A stretch of 64,000 nt of DNA from Neopestalotiopsis rosae (GCA_023078685.1 JALGAS010000003.1:4836001-4900000); one strand, 5' to 3'; shown: positions 43,343-56,600, counted from the first letter of the stretch. Notes: generated from the sequence alone by a model not told the origin. Numbers and translations: made by a program.

Positions 43343-44504
43343 ATGGGTAAAGCTATTTCATGGCTTCGGTCAGCACCACGACCATCGATCGCACCACTAT
43401 TTATTCTACCAGTCGACATCGTCTTGTTGATATCAAGTTACCTCACTTCAGATCCATCAGCGCTGGCTGCACTCGCTCTTACGTGCAAACCACTTCACAA
43501 CATATTGAACGAAGGAAGAGCCAGCCTCCCATGGCTTGTATTGCGGGAGACTTTTACTCTTCTTCGAGAAACACTTGGGTGACAGGGTCTTTTATTGCCA
43601 TTTCTGGTTTCGACTGCACTTTTTCCTCTCAAGCTCGACTCCGACCGACTATGACTTCATGCTACAGGAGGATCCAAAACTGTCCTTACGACCATCTTGG
43701 TCGAGGTCAAGCCTTCAAACTCCTGAACGGATATAATCTGTAGGTTTGACAAGTCACAATGATTTCTTGCATTATACAGCGCCAATGCTGATCTTGGATA
43801 TTGCGGACCAGTGGATACCATCACACTCGCCTGGTAATGGACTGGCATCTCTTCGGTGTGCCCAACGGTCTGCCTCTGAGCAACCTGCAGGCATACATCG
43901 AAGATTTTGGAGGCTTCAACGATACGCCTTCCCGGACTCAGCAGTGGTCTGCAAAGATCGTCGACGACGAGCTTTTTCTCTCGGCTGTTCACAAGTCAGT
44001 TTTGTACGAAGACAGTGTAGCAGCCTTCAGAAACGTTGACAAGTACCGAACCATCTGCCCACATATAATGACTGTGGTACCTTGGTATCTGCTGGGCGAA
44101 GAAACATCGGAGCTGAAAGGCCTGAACCATGACCAAGCAGACGCTCCGTTATCCCACGTCGAGTTTTGCGAGCTTGCTCTCAACGTCTTACGGATATCGA
44201 AATCACAATTGCGCGGGTTCGAGTACGCAACTGTCAAGGCCTGAAGCACGGAAGGGTTGGTAGCTTTATTATGCATTGCCGAGGCGAGTGTGGGCAACGC
44301 AAGGCGCCGCATGCCGCCGGTTGGCAGATCACCATAGCGGCGTATTATCAGCTCGGCAGCTGTCGTTTGCCAGAAAACTGGAAATGGAAAATGCTGACAC
44401 TACCAATCGAGGTATGTCGTTTGCAGGGTTTACAACGAGATATGGCCAGGTACCCTTCCGGAGCGGTGGTACAAGAATGGGAGGATTTGATTTGTTTCGG
44501 GTGA
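43343..44504 (+). pseudogene. F-box-like protein, multiply frameshifted
   Basis: The first frame (ATG at 43343) encodes an F-box-like N-terminus ('LPVDIVLLISSYLTSDPSALAALALTCKPL'). It leaves the family frame near 43555, where one extra base in TTTTACTC moves 'FFEKHLGDRVFYCH' into the next frame. A third segment (from about 43825, 'HTRLVMDWHLFGVPNGLPLS', to 'VEFCELALN') and a fourth (about 44170-44504, 'GSFIMHCRGECGQRK', 'YYQLGSCRLPENWKWK') again lie in different frames. The segments occur in the correct order of a fungal F-box-like hypothetical family that I recall. At least two shifts occur where no GT-AG intron fits, so this is a pseudogene. F-box proteins normally recruit substrates to SCF ubiquitin ligases. 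Confidence 0.6.
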
Positions 44505-44677
44505 TACACTGTACGAGCTGAGTGTAATATTACGGAAACTCAAAGGATCTAGTGCTATGAAAAATTGTAGGGTCTACATCTTTCGCAAGCTTTCTTCTCC
44601 GTCATTCTCCCCATTGACAGGATGCGCAGCGTGCGTAACAAAATTCGGCAAAATTTGGCAAAACATCTCCTCAAGAC

Positions 44678-46977
44678 TCACGCATCTTGTAGAATAGCCT
44701 CGCTTGCCTTCTCTGCGAGAAGATATGTCGGCAGTGCGATAAAGAATCCAGGGATGACAGGGAATGCACTTGCATCAACAACCCTAAGACCGGCAGTGCC
44801 TCTGACCCTAAAAGCAGAATCCAGAACTGCATTGGCGTCCTCGTCGCCTCCGATTGGCGCCGTACAACAAGCGTGATGGCCAAAGCTTTGTGCTCTAACA
44901 TAGTCCTTGAGATCCTCCTCGGTAGGCGCGTCGGCCCGACCGGGCACTTCCTCATCAAAGGTGCCGTCGAGCGGAATCAGCTTATCCATGGCGTCCCGCG
45001 CAAACTTGATGCCCTCATATGATGCTTGTATATCTTGCTGGGATGACAGGTCGTCTTCAAATGTACTAAAGGCGACGGCAGGCACATCGCGCGGGTCTGC
45101 GCTGGTCAAGGTCACCGTACCCCCACGGTTCTTGGTGTTTGCCTTGAGACTGATCCATGTCCAGTGATGGTGGTCTTCAAGCACCTTGTCCGCCCAATGC
45201 GGGTAGAAGCCAGGAAAGTAGCCGGGTCCTCCGTAGACCCAGACGTCGGGATCGATGGCATCGGCAGCCGATGAGCGGAGCGCGATGCCGATGGGGAATC
45301 CGTTGGTGGCGTACGGACCTTTGCCAACCTGGGTGATGCCGTGCAAATACTTTTCGAGACAGGGATCGGGTACTTGGGGGTAATCCTTGGCAAAGGTGCA
45401 TCCATCTATCAGGTCAAAGTCTGACGAGGCTATGGAGATTATCGGGACCTCAATATGATCTAATCACTGTTAGTATACAATTCTTGTATAATAGGTACTG
45501 TTTCTCCCAAGAGAAATATTATAAGCGCTTACCTTTCAGGTTGGTTCCAACTCCTGGGAGGTCAACGACGATAGGAATATCGAAGTTGTCCAGCTCATCT
45601 TTTGGCCCGATACCGCTGAGCTTCAGGAGCTGAGGCGTGTTGAATGCCCCGCTGGCAATAATGACCTCCTTGGTCGCATTGACAGTGCCCTCGCCTGTGA
45701 TACTTGCATTTTGCCATCGAGGGTCAGCACGATACAGACTCTGCCCTTCCAGGTACTCGACACCAGTAGCGCGAGGGACCTGGTCGTCGCTACTTTGGTC
45801 AAAAACGATTTTGGTCACTAGTGTGTTGAGCTTGATATCAAGGTGATAGGTGCGGTCGCCATTTCTGCCAGTCGCTGAAGCGACATCCAAGATACGGTCC
45901 CGTACTCCGCCGCGCTCCGAGTCCTTCATCGTAAGTGGGACCTGATAGGCAGCAGGAACGATTGTTTCACCAGGGGCGTTGACATCTAGAGACAGAATCT
46001 CAAGCAATCCAGCGATTGTCCCAATCAAAGTTCCGGTGATGCTTTTGGCAGAAACAAAGACAGTCAGCTCAATCCTTCTATGCGACGGGGATGGAGATGG
46101 GTTTTCGATTGGTCACTCACGTTTTACCCAATGCTGAGCCTGCGGAAACAACAACGCTGACGGCCTTCAGGTCTTGTACAGCAAGCAGGAGGGAGGCTAC
46201 CTCGGTCCAGAGCCATCCCTTGAAGCCGTGGCCTATGACAGAGTTTGGCAGGTAGTCGCAATGCTCAATGTTTTCGTACAGCCTCTGGAACGTCTTGCCG
46301 CTCCAGGAAGTATCACCCGTGGCGGATGCGACCGCCTTCCAGTCATTGTCAAAGGCACGAATCGCAATCATTGCATTGTGCCGCGAGCAGCCGCCGAGCG
46401 TCCCGGCTCGGGGGTACAGCGTGCCGATTGGTGTCGCACCAGCGGGCGGGTCGGGCCCGGTATAGATGGTCCCGTTATCTAGCCGGTAGGACGTGATGAT
46501 GTTCTTGGCCTCTATGGCAGGATCCGAGCTGCGCGTCACGAAAAAGTCCCACTCCGTATCGATGAATTCCGTCGACCCAGGAAACAGGCCAGGGACCGTT
46601 TCGACCAGAGCGTCGCCCGAATCGCCACCGGCATCGATAAGAAGGACTACATAGCGATAAGTTGAGTAAGGGTACAAGTTCTAGTAACAATTTCTCACTT
46701 ACCCTTGTGACCTGCCACGGCGAGGTTGGCGGCAGTCGGACCGCCTCCCGGCCCTGAGCCCACCACTACGTAGTCATAACTCGTTTCCAATGTCTGGCGC
46801 TTCGTGACAAACGGATTGTGCTGTTTCTTCGCGGCCAAGGATCTTCACAACGCATGGTCGTTAGTTATACATTCCGCGCTTGCACGCACATGCCTTGGCG
46901 CCGGGTTTTTGCGACACTTACAAGCTGATAAGTCCGGCAAAGACAGCCCTCTTTACAAGGTTGGCCGTGATTTGCAT
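44678..46977 (-). CDS. GMC oxidoreductase, secreted
   Basis: Five exons (46977-46922, 46842-46703, 46646-46121, 46041-45533, 45459-44678) join in phase to give 670 residues. Introns are 56-79 nt with good branch points (ACTAAC before exons 2 and 5). The N-terminus is a signal peptide, and a dibasic Lys33-Arg34 suggests a Kex2-type processing site. The FAD-binding GSGPGGG is at 47-53, then 'LLIDAGGDSG', 'GTLGGCSRHNAM', 'IIASGAFNTPQLLKLSGIG' (GMC signature 2) and the C-terminal HHACCTAP with the active-site His, ending 'LPTYLLAEKASEAIL'. GMC enzymes oxidise alcohols, sugars or aryl alcohols using FAD, often producing hydrogen peroxide. The substrate is unknown. It is intact and lies next to a decayed MFS gene. 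Confidence 0.85.
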
Positions 46978-48340
46978 TATGCCGGCAAACAGAAGATGTC
47001 TGAGAATTCAAGTTGCAGCAAATGATTGCGCAGAATGCACTTGTACGAGATCAAGACACCCCGTAACTGCTACTACATTGTTGTCAATTCTTCCACCAGC
47101 TATATATCTATATGGACCTCATCATACATGAGCTTCCATCGAGCGGGGAAATGATGGAACATACGCGCAAATAAAATGACGAACAAATAAAGACGGTAGA
47201 GATTTATTACACAGATGTTCAATAGCTTACCTTTTGCTACTAAAATCGCATCCTCGGTGAGTCTTGGACGCCCTCGGTATCTTCCCCGCAACATGGAGCT
47301 CCTCGGTATTTTGCAACGTCGTGCTGCTTTGCTTGCAAAGGTGTCAATGGCGCTCGACTTGCCTGTTCCTGATGACAGCCTCCTTGGCGTTCCCTTTCAT
47401 CTCCAATGCCGACGCTAGGGGCAGGGAGGAGATCGACTTTTTTTTTTCGGCCGGACCCAGGAGTTCGGCCGATGCTGTCGCAATGGGTGTGCTCGTTCTC
47501 CTTGATTCCTCAGCGTCAAAAAGCGCGACTCGGGAAGCGCATTGATTGGTGCACTCGACACCCTATTTTAGTTCTTGGCGGGTTGCCTTGTGCATCAAAT
47601 GCCACAGATTTTTGGAAAGTTCCATGTCTCCGAAGGCAAGTCCGTATCTCCTGGGTGTGGTATAATTTCTGTACTGCAGGGCAGATACCCCATGTACCCC
47701 GCAAAATCCCAAAATGATATTCGCTACGGTTGACATGCACTATCTGTGCGTATAGATCCAGATCTGATGAGTGTTTGACATGTCCGATCGTTTTTCTCTC
47801 GACGCCTACGCAAGCATATCCTTGATTCGCCATATTATATCGATTAAATCAATCAGTGAAAGATCAGCGGGTGCACTCAGCTAAAGAAGAAAATGTGCTA
47901 GTCTTAACTCCGAGAGGTTCTAGATGAAGAGTTCGCTGAGAGCTCAAAGTCTAACACCAGCTTAGAGCCACCGGCGGGAATTGAGAGCTCTTCTATCGTC
48001 CCTTCCTTACCCGACCTTACTTCTCAAGTACACACACTTGTAGTGGTCGTCATATTAGTATCATGGAGAGCACTGAGTTGATCCCGGAAATGCTCCTGGA
48101 TCACGATTTTGAGTTGATTGATGGTGGTTCGAGCTACACTTTCAGAAATCTGTGGCTGTCTTCTCAGCGAGGTCTTCGGGTAACAATTAGGAAGAGGAGT
48201 GGCTAAAAAAAAGATAAATTCAACTCAAATGGCAAGATTGAGTCAAATAGTCTCTGCTACTCATTCCCTAGAAGCTTGACTGAAGGACGTTGTATTCATT
48301 ATCAACATATTCCAACTAGAACTCGGTAGTACTCAACTAA
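46978..48340. other. 1.4-kb intergenic region
   Basis: No gene is convincingly supported. A minus-strand frame near 47294 ('RGRPRLTEDAILVAKG') and a short plus-strand frame at 48063 starting MESTELIPEML are protein-like, but both are too short to assign. The region lies upstream of both the GMC gene (minus) and the MFS pseudogene (plus). Confidence 0.4.
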
Positions 48341-50107
48341 TTGGCAGTGCATAGCTTATGGCCACGCAGCCGCAATTATCAACACATGTCAATCGGAAGG
48401 AAGTCATCAGTGATACTCAGGAGTCCATTATCTGGCACGCTATGCGACCACTATGGTCGTGTCGGTGCCATGATGATAGGTGGGATGATCAGCTGCGTGG
48501 GTGTGGCAATCTGCGCTTCGGCCACAGCAGGTGAGAGCTTTTTAACTGAACGTTCCAACGCGTCGAAGCACCCATACTCACGAGGATCAACATGCAGTGC
48601 CGCAATTTGCCGTCGGCCGTCTGGTGCTGGGTTCGGGCGTTTTCATCTCTTCCATGTCCGCGCCCCTGCTTGTTACGGAGATCTCGCACCCAAAGAAGCG
48701 GAGCTTGACTCTCAGTATTTTGGTGGGTTTGATGGCATTATCCGGAGTGCTATACTCCGCCATAAATATTGGGATCTTCGAGTATAAGACGACCTGGACA
48801 TGACAGGGAATAATTTTGGTAGGTGATCCTGCGCGTCATATACCCGTCATCACTGATATCAAGCACCAGGGCGAGATGGTTCTGCCTCTGATATCACTCG
48901 GGCTTCTCACGATATGCCCTGAAAGTCCTAGATGGCTAATTTTCAAGGGCCACACCCGGGAGATAATACATATCCGGCGATGCATAATATTTTGATGCTG
49001 ATCCACGTAGGCTCTTGATATTCTTGCTACTGTATATGCTCACGGGGATGTCAACAACTCCTTCGTGCAGCAGGAGTTCAAAGAGAGTACTGACACCTGG
49101 GCCTTTGAAAAGGAACACGAAGGACCGTGGTTAGGACTTATTTCTCCACGTAATGGCCCTCACCAAGCCTCCTTACCATAATTAATTGTATGCAGGGTCA
49201 AATTTGCGTCGATTCTTGCTGTGCATCCTCATGGCTACATGCTATCAATTATTTGGTGCAAATAACTCATTGTGAGTAGTTATAACAAGCACTCCGCTAT
49301 TTTTACTGTCCTAGTTAACATATGATGGCAGGTACTTCTTGACTATACTTATCGGTCAAGCTGGCGTCACTGACACAAGGCTCGTACTCGTAATTAACAT
49401 GTGCGTGGGTATATGGAACGGCCTGTGCGCATTATCAAGACCATTATTTATCAACACAATGGATCGAAAGATGTGGTTTGATAAGCCGAACCAACGACAC
49501 ATCATGCAAGGCTGTCACAATTAGTCTAACAGAGGATCTAGTACTCGGCACCACGCTCATGTCTATTTGCCTCATCGTTGCGGCAATCCTTCAAAAGGTT
49601 CTAGAGACTAAATCAAACGCTGGTCTCGTCGCAGGAGGCATTATCGCCATATTTTTGTTTCAGCTTCCTGCCATGGCCTGTTGGTACGTCGTGTTTATCT
49701 ATAATATGAATTGACTCTGCTGACACAAGAGTTACAGGCAGGTCCTAACCTACCAATACCCAGTCGAGATTCTGAAATATTCCCAACGCGCTAGAGGACT
49801 TTCGCTTTGCCAAGCTGTCGGATTCGCTTTCTCGTTTCTCTATACATACACCTTCCCTATCGCCTTGGAGGCTATCTCATGGAGATACTTCTTGATCAAC
49901 GGTTGCTGGAACTTTGGTATGGTATTGGTTATGTGGATTTTCTTAGTGGAAACCAAAGGGAAGACCCTGGAAGAGTCTGATGAAATCTTCGATTGTGTGC
50001 TACATCTCAGGACTGAAAGGTCGCAAGTCCATGAAGGTGTTCCATTGGAGGAAACAAGAACCAACCAGAGTGCTGCCAGCATGCCACTGTCGAAGATCAA
50101 AGAGTAG
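48341..50107 (+). pseudogene. MFS sugar transporter, decayed
   Basis: Segments of a sugar porter occur in order: 'CDHYGRVGAMMIGG', 'VGRLVLGSGVFISSMSAP', 'CPESPRWLIFKG', 'LFGANNS', 'INMCVGIWNG', and a C-terminus with 'LVETKGKTLEESDEIFD'. Several introns splice normally (48531-48597, 48819-48869, 49150-49195, 49272-49331). Three defects are visible. No ATG or first transmembrane helix precedes the GRVG loop. A TGA at 48801-48803 replaces an expected Trp. The intron expected at 48963-49010 begins AT instead of GT, although both flanking exons are in phase. Junctions after about 49475 and before 49740 also do not join cleanly. The gene is dead. It lies between two intact GMC oxidoreductases. Confidence 0.75.
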
Positions 50108-50350
50108 TGGCCAAGTGCAATCAACCCTGGCTATATAAATGGGGTCTTATAAAATGTTGCGATATTTCACCTGAGCCAATACGAAGGGGAATAAGTGATC
50201 GTAAACGCAACGAAAGAACATCGAGTTGATCCTATAGAGCTACAAAAGAGAGGCACTGGAGAGCTATCTCATATACCCGAGCAGGTGATCTGTGGTGGGT
50301 ACTACTACGTCACGTCACAGTTCTTATGCTGCATAGAGTCGTCATGCTCA

Positions 50351-52190
50351 TCATGACAGCGATTTCTCACGTCCATAGAGCCCGACAAGAATTTCAGCCC
50401 CCTTCTCCGCGACTGCATAGACTGTAGTCAAGATGTTTCCCCTGGGGATGATTGGAAAGATACTAGCGTCGCATATGCGAAGATTCTCCAGACCTCGAAC
50501 TCGCAATTCTTCGTCGACGACTCCGCCGTACTCTGCCCGCATCATGGCGCACGTTCCGCAAGGATGGTAGTTTGTCGCCGCATGGGCCTTGATACTCTCT
50601 TTAATTTCTGCCAGAGACGATGCGCTCCCCAGTCCTGGGGGCAGTCGACGGCCATTGGGTCTGACGATTGATTCAAACGTTGGCTGTGAGGCCAGTCTTT
50701 CAATCTGAGAGACGTGCAGAGCTAGTACCTCTGAGTCTAGAGGATGAGTGAAGTACCCGCAGTCAATAGCGGGCGGTTCATCGGGTTTCGATGTGGTAAT
50801 ATGAACCGAGCCTCTACTGAAAGGGTGAGCCAACATGGCAATGACTGACATGTAGTTCCCCGGCGCTTTATTCCCGGGCAAGGTGTATCTCTGTATTCTA
50901 GTCATGAAGACAGTTGCGCTGGCTTCGTTTGGGTCCAAAATCATGCGGCGGCCAAACTCGTACTGAAGCTCCAAACCCTTGTCTCGGGGTCGAATGGCTG
51001 ATGGTGACAAAAGAGCCTTCAACTGATCTTCCTCGGGTTCGGTATTGAAGAGCTGAAGTGGCCAGTACGCAAAGCTATATGCGCCTCCCTCTGATAGCGG
51101 GCCACTTTGGTGTTCTTCGTACTCTTTATTGTAGGCGAGAGCAACTGCGGGATCTCGGGAGTATGCATCCATTGTCTCTATGGCTGGGTCGACCTCGATG
51201 CTAGGGCCAAAGTTGATGTGATCTTGGAGGTTCTCTATATGCGTGTCAGCATGGTCGACATGTATCTCAGTTACAGGTCAGCAGCTTACCGCCGACTCCT
51301 GGCAGATCGACAGTGCGAGGCACGCCGGCCTTTTCCAGTACGCGAGGATTTCCTATTCCTGACAGCTCCAGGATCTGAGGAGATCCGAATACTCCTGCAC
51401 ACAAAATGATCTCTTTTCTTGCCTTTGCGAAGATAATTCTTCCTTCCCTCTCGTATATAACTCCAACGGCCCTCTTGATGAAATCATGATGCGAGGAATC
51501 CTCCAAAACCACCTTGTTTACCGATGCACCGGTTTCTACTCGCAAATTTTCCCGAATGTTTGCGGGGTTCAAGAATGTGTTTCCGGCAAAACTCCTCCTC
51601 CCCTTGTCAATTGCATTCGTTGTTGTCACACCTCCCATAGCTTCTCCTGAAACGCCTGGCTTCTGCGATGCTGCGCCCAGCTGCTTGAAGACATCTTCCC
51701 AGGCCTGCTGTAGAGTATGAGTAGTGGCCGGGTATGATGCGTGGATCTTGGGAGTGGTATCCGGTTTCTCGGTGACTTCGGAACTGTTTTGCTCACTCAG
51801 AAATGTCTGGTAAAATTTTGCCATATTCTCCCATAACCAACTTTCACTCCCCACCAGCTGTGCCCATGCGTCGTGCATTGACTTGTTCGGATACACCAAG
51901 CTATGCGAATTGATGGCACTGCTGCCCCCAATCATGCGCCCGCGGGTGTGCTGGATAATTCGACCACCAAGTCCTGGCTGGGCGGTTGTTTCATAGCACC
52001 AGTCGTATGCAGAATCGCCAAACATGCGGCGACTAATCAGTGGCGTAAGCACTTTTGGGTCCTCGTTACGATTCTCTCCGGCCTCGAGCAGCAGAATGTC
52101 CAGGTCTGACTGAGAGGATAGCCGTGATGCGAGAAGGCACCCTGCTGTGCCACCTCCGACTACGATGATGTCGTGGGTTGACTCTTCCAT
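50351..52190 (-). CDS. GMC oxidoreductase, no signal peptide
   Basis: Two exons (52190-51290 and 51234-50351) separated by a 55-nt GTAAGC...TAG intron join in phase to give 594 residues. The ATG at 52188-52190 places GGGTAG at 12-17 directly after a short leader. Other hallmarks are 'LLLEAGENR', GMC signature 1 around 'RGRMIGGSSAINS', signature 2 'GVFGSPQILELSGIG', the C-terminal His in HPCGTCAM and the Asn in 'IPRGNILTTVYAVAEK'. This second residue pair is more typical of choline-dehydrogenase/aryl-alcohol-oxidase-like members than that of the upstream GMC protein. It should be an intracellular FAD-dependent alcohol oxidoreductase. The substrate is not inferable. It is intact and closes the accessory region on the right. 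Confidence 0.87.
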
Positions 52191-53660
52191 TTTGATTTCT
52201 TTATACCTCGAATTTAAGCAACATTCCAAGCATTCGTGATGTCTGCATTGCTCTCGATTAGTTATATATCTTTCGGGCTTACACAGTACGGCTAGTGGAT
52301 TCCGAAGGATCACGCTATAGACTACGCTATGGTGGATTAGGCAGCTACAATGCAAGCATTGGAGCCTCTCTTTCATGTTTTCCGCGAATCAAAATGACAT
52401 TAAATTTGATAAAGAGACGGACTATAATCTGACAGGTGGTGTGCTCTGTTCCAGATACTCTGCGATAACTTATTTATGCTCAGGGCATACAAGGTAGACT
52501 AGGTGGGGTGGAGATTCCAACAGCCTCACTGCGGTTCAAAAATGCGGCATAAAGGTCTGAGATAAGTGCACTGATTCATAAAGCTTTTGGTACTACTAAT
52601 TAGATTACCGCTCGCTCATTGTTGAGCTTGATAGTCGGTCCAATCCACAATCTCACGAACCGCACTGGTAGGCCTCCGACTGCAAATGACGTAATTGAAT
52701 CTGCGGGTCCGGTGTTGGAGAAAGGAGCGGGATCAAATGAAGGCACGCCACGGGGGCCGAGAGTGACACTGCTTCAATTTTCTCAAATGATATGTCCCAT
52801 GTGCTGCTCTTACAATGTACATCCCGTTCCGATGCATCGATCTCCATGCCTCATATACGTTTGTAGATGGGCAGGTTATAACACAAAAGCGTGTGAGAAT
52901 AAGCACGAGTCAACATCATACTCTTTTCAGTGCTAATAAATTACAGCTCGAGAGGTGGCCACAGATTGACAAGCTAGGCAAAGCTTTGAAGCTCATGTGA
53001 CTAGATAAGAACCGTTTGATGAAGCGTGGTCACCACGGAGGTGATCTGACTGCTCAGCCAACAAGGTTAATGCTGCAATAGCACAGCAGCTTAAGCTGTT
53101 CAAAGCCAATGACTTTATTGACCACCGCGTTGGGTTCGGCACAGAGATGTAAACAAGAAGGCTTGAAGATAATAGCGAAGTCTGCTAAATCCTAAGACAT
53201 TTTGGGCTTTTTCTTTTTCTAAAATGGTAGGACTCCCAGACAGAATAATACAAAGGACTTTTTGTCAATTGCTTGAGCCCTCAAATATTTCACTTGAAGC
53301 TTAGGCATCAGCGAAAGGGTAAAAATTGTTTTATAGTGTTTCTCCAATTAGTTAAAAATTGAAATTCTGCAGTTTGCACCCGTCCATATCTTTTTCAATT
53401 CTGAAACATTTATTCGATTCTGGCTCGTGGCGCTACACCAGTCCCATCCGATTATTCCACAGTCGTTTGATTATTCCAGTCCCACTTAGCTACTCCAGTC
53501 GCGTTGGGTAATTCCATTTCAACCGGCACAACGACAAACACAAGAGAGAACCTACCAAGCTTTTTCGCGTCTCCGAAGACCTACTCAACAACTGCCAACT
53601 TTGTCGTGTAGTGACAACCATCACGGAAAGGCCAAACGCACTCAGTGCATCTCAATCACC
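52191..53660. other. 1.5-kb intergenic region
   Basis: No gene is supported. It contains the promoter of the GMC gene (minus) on the left and the long leader of the giant DUF3638 gene (plus) on the right, the latter with CCCA/TTCCA-rich repeated phrases at about 53440-53520. Confidence 0.45.
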
Positions 53661-56600
53661 ATGGATGCGGAGGTATCTGTACCGACGCTCTCCTACTTCT
53701 TTCATCATGTTTTCCTACCACCGAAGCTGCCAGGTGGTGACGACCGCTCTGCAGAGAAAGACGACCAGTTGCTCAGTTTTGTCCAGGACAGTCTTTGGCG
53801 CTGCTCTTCAATCATGGAAGAGCAACATCAGGGAGTGTTCCGAGAGTTACGTGCCATGATCACGAGCATGCGTCTGGTTCGTAACGAACATGGACGTCTT
53901 AACGAGAAGAGACTCTTGAAAGCTCTCCAGGAGCTGTCTGCCACTGGTAATACATCTCTATCGCTCTCTCATTCTGTATCCGAGATGCTGACTGATACTT
54001 CAGGCTCACCAGCTGCGCTTCCGCTCGAGATTACTGAGCAGAATGCCGGAATCATCATCCGAAAAGCCGATGATCACGTCACCTTTGAACCATTCGAACT
54101 CTCCCCTGACAATGCCTCAGTATTCGCAACCCGTGGTGGTCGTATTGTTCGACACTTTCCGTCTACTACTGTCGCAATCGCAATCAGCACCGCCCAGGAA
54201 TCGGGCTTCCACGAGGTCATGGCGAATACCCTCGCAAAGATGAGTCATCAAGCCGTCCCAGGAATGAGACCACAAGTCACAAAGGCTCAGAAAAGCCACG
54301 ATGAGGAACGAGACACAATGAAGCCGTCTGTAGTCACCGAGTTCTTGTCGAACGTGCTGTTGTCGCTCGGTACCCAGGTCGCCAAGACTAGCCTGTGCAA
54401 GAATACCCGTGAAGAAGTTATGTGGGATTCAAGCAAGCTTCCCTGGCGACGGACCCCAGTGTGGTTACTTGTACGCGTTGCCTTGCAATTGACAGTTCGA
54501 CGCAAAACCAGTGGATCAGACGGACTCTACAAGCAATTCATGGCCTTTTTGTTGTCGCGCATCTTGGATTCAGCCTGCACCGCTTCCATGGCAAGCGAAG
54601 TTTTGCATACCATGTCTGCTAAGATTTCTCGTCGTTTGTTGAAGTTGGATCAAACTAGATGCAAGTTCTTGATTCAAGCGATCGATAGCAGTATGCTTGC
54701 AGCATCACGTCTCATGGAGACACGGTGGAACACAATCCGCCAGCAAGCGAACCCACCACTCGATCTGACACTGCTGACTCGCCTTGACACGGAACGAGAC
54801 ATCTATTTCCATTTACCTGAATTGGACAATTTCCTGGAAGCCATTCCTCTGCGCACTTCTTATCAGGCTTCTTCATTTTTCACTCCTGTTTCTCAGATCC
54901 CAAGACGGTCGGCATCGCACTTGCCTGCCGAGGTTCTCGGTATGGGTAGCGACGCATACCAGCCATTTCGACTAGCCGCCTTTGAGTCTTGGGTAGACAA
55001 GTATCTTCCCTCGTGGCTGGAAAGTAATCTGCACATCCCGACTACTTGTGACAATCTGAAGGATCTGATTCAACGGTATCACGCAGAAGCCGAAGTTTAC
55101 TACAACAATCTTCCCGAGGGGACATCTCGAATGCTTTTGACGATACTAGAGCTCTATGTTGCAGCAGACCGATCTGCAGTGGCAATCCTTCCTCTACTGC
55201 GTGACTACAAGCATGAAATCCCCATCGAGATATATCAGGCTTTGCTGCTGCCCCTTCTTCACGATATGAAGAGATTGTACAGGGCAGAAGCATATCTGAA
55301 CGAACGCACGGCCTTTGCGGATCAAACGAAATCCCCGTCCATCTTCCGCTCCTATGGAGAGGACTCCTTTTCAACACGATATTTTGCCAGGTCTTCCAAG
55401 CACCAGAATCTACTGCTCGATATTGAAGAGTGCGCCAGAAGGGAGAAATCAGCCAAGGTTGCTGAATTAGAAAGATCGAAGGCGCACTATCAAGACCTCA
55501 TGCGACTCCATAGCCAAAGTATCTGCGAAAGTCGCGTAGTTTACGATGATTGGGGTGTGTCTTCTACTTATCACCCCTCGTCATGTGCTCACTGCAGCTA
55601 CGAGAAACGTGCGGCACATCTGACGATTGAAGTGTACGAGTGGCCCCTGCCGGAATCTCGGTCACAGAAAGAAGCAGTTGTTGTTGAGCTTGATCCTCCT
55701 CTTCCACTTCAGAGCTGGAGGGACCTGACAGTCTATTTGATTGACAACGTTCTGAAATCTACGCCACAGCACCGAAAAGCACCTAGATCTCACTTTGCGC
55801 TCCGAGATTATGATGGCCTCCGGCGATGGCAAAGGATTACAGTTTATAGTCGTCTGCACCTACTGTCTGAAGACAAGCCGCATTCTGGGACGCATCGAAA
55901 AGCAGTTCATATTTCATCATCTCCCGAAACGATAAATGTGTGTCTCATCAATGGAATGAGTCTTTCCTATTTCGACAGCAAGCAAGGCTTTTTTATGTCG
56001 AAGTTTGAATGCAGCAACACGATTTCATCGAATTGTTTGATCAGGCTCCCCCGATGCTCAGTGAACCTGGAGAAATTCATGATTCGCACCCATGATCGAC
56101 CAAACGGAGAGACGCCCAACGAGGTTCTCGCGAGTCAGGATGAGTACCCGACCCACATGAAGCTCGGGGAGTGTAAGGCTCTGGTTTCGATGTCTTACGG
56201 ATACGATCTGCTGTGGATGAGTATACTTCGAGAGCTTTCAAGTCCACAAATTGATTTCAACAAACCAGAAACAGCCATCTTTCTGGCACAAATTTCTCTA
56301 CAGACTGGTCCGGCGATACCTGGACAGCCGTATCGAGCATCTCACTTGGCTCTCACCGACGATGACATGGTCTGTCAACTTCTTGGTGCTTTGCACAATT
56401 GTTTAAAACGGATCGAAGAAAATCTCGAATCCACTACCAGTCTTTGGACATTCATCTCACTTGCAGCTCGCTGCTTGACGGTAGCGAAAAGCTCTACAGC
56501 AGAGTTGTTGGCGTTCATGGCTCATGCCAGAACAACAGCCAATCAGTGGTCACAGAAACTCGTCGACAAATCAAGCAGTCTCCAAAATGATGAACAAAGA

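Noticed and set aside
47100..47294. AT-hook-like RGRPR protein on the minus strand
   Set aside because: The frame is only 64 codons long, with no supporting exons or partner motif.
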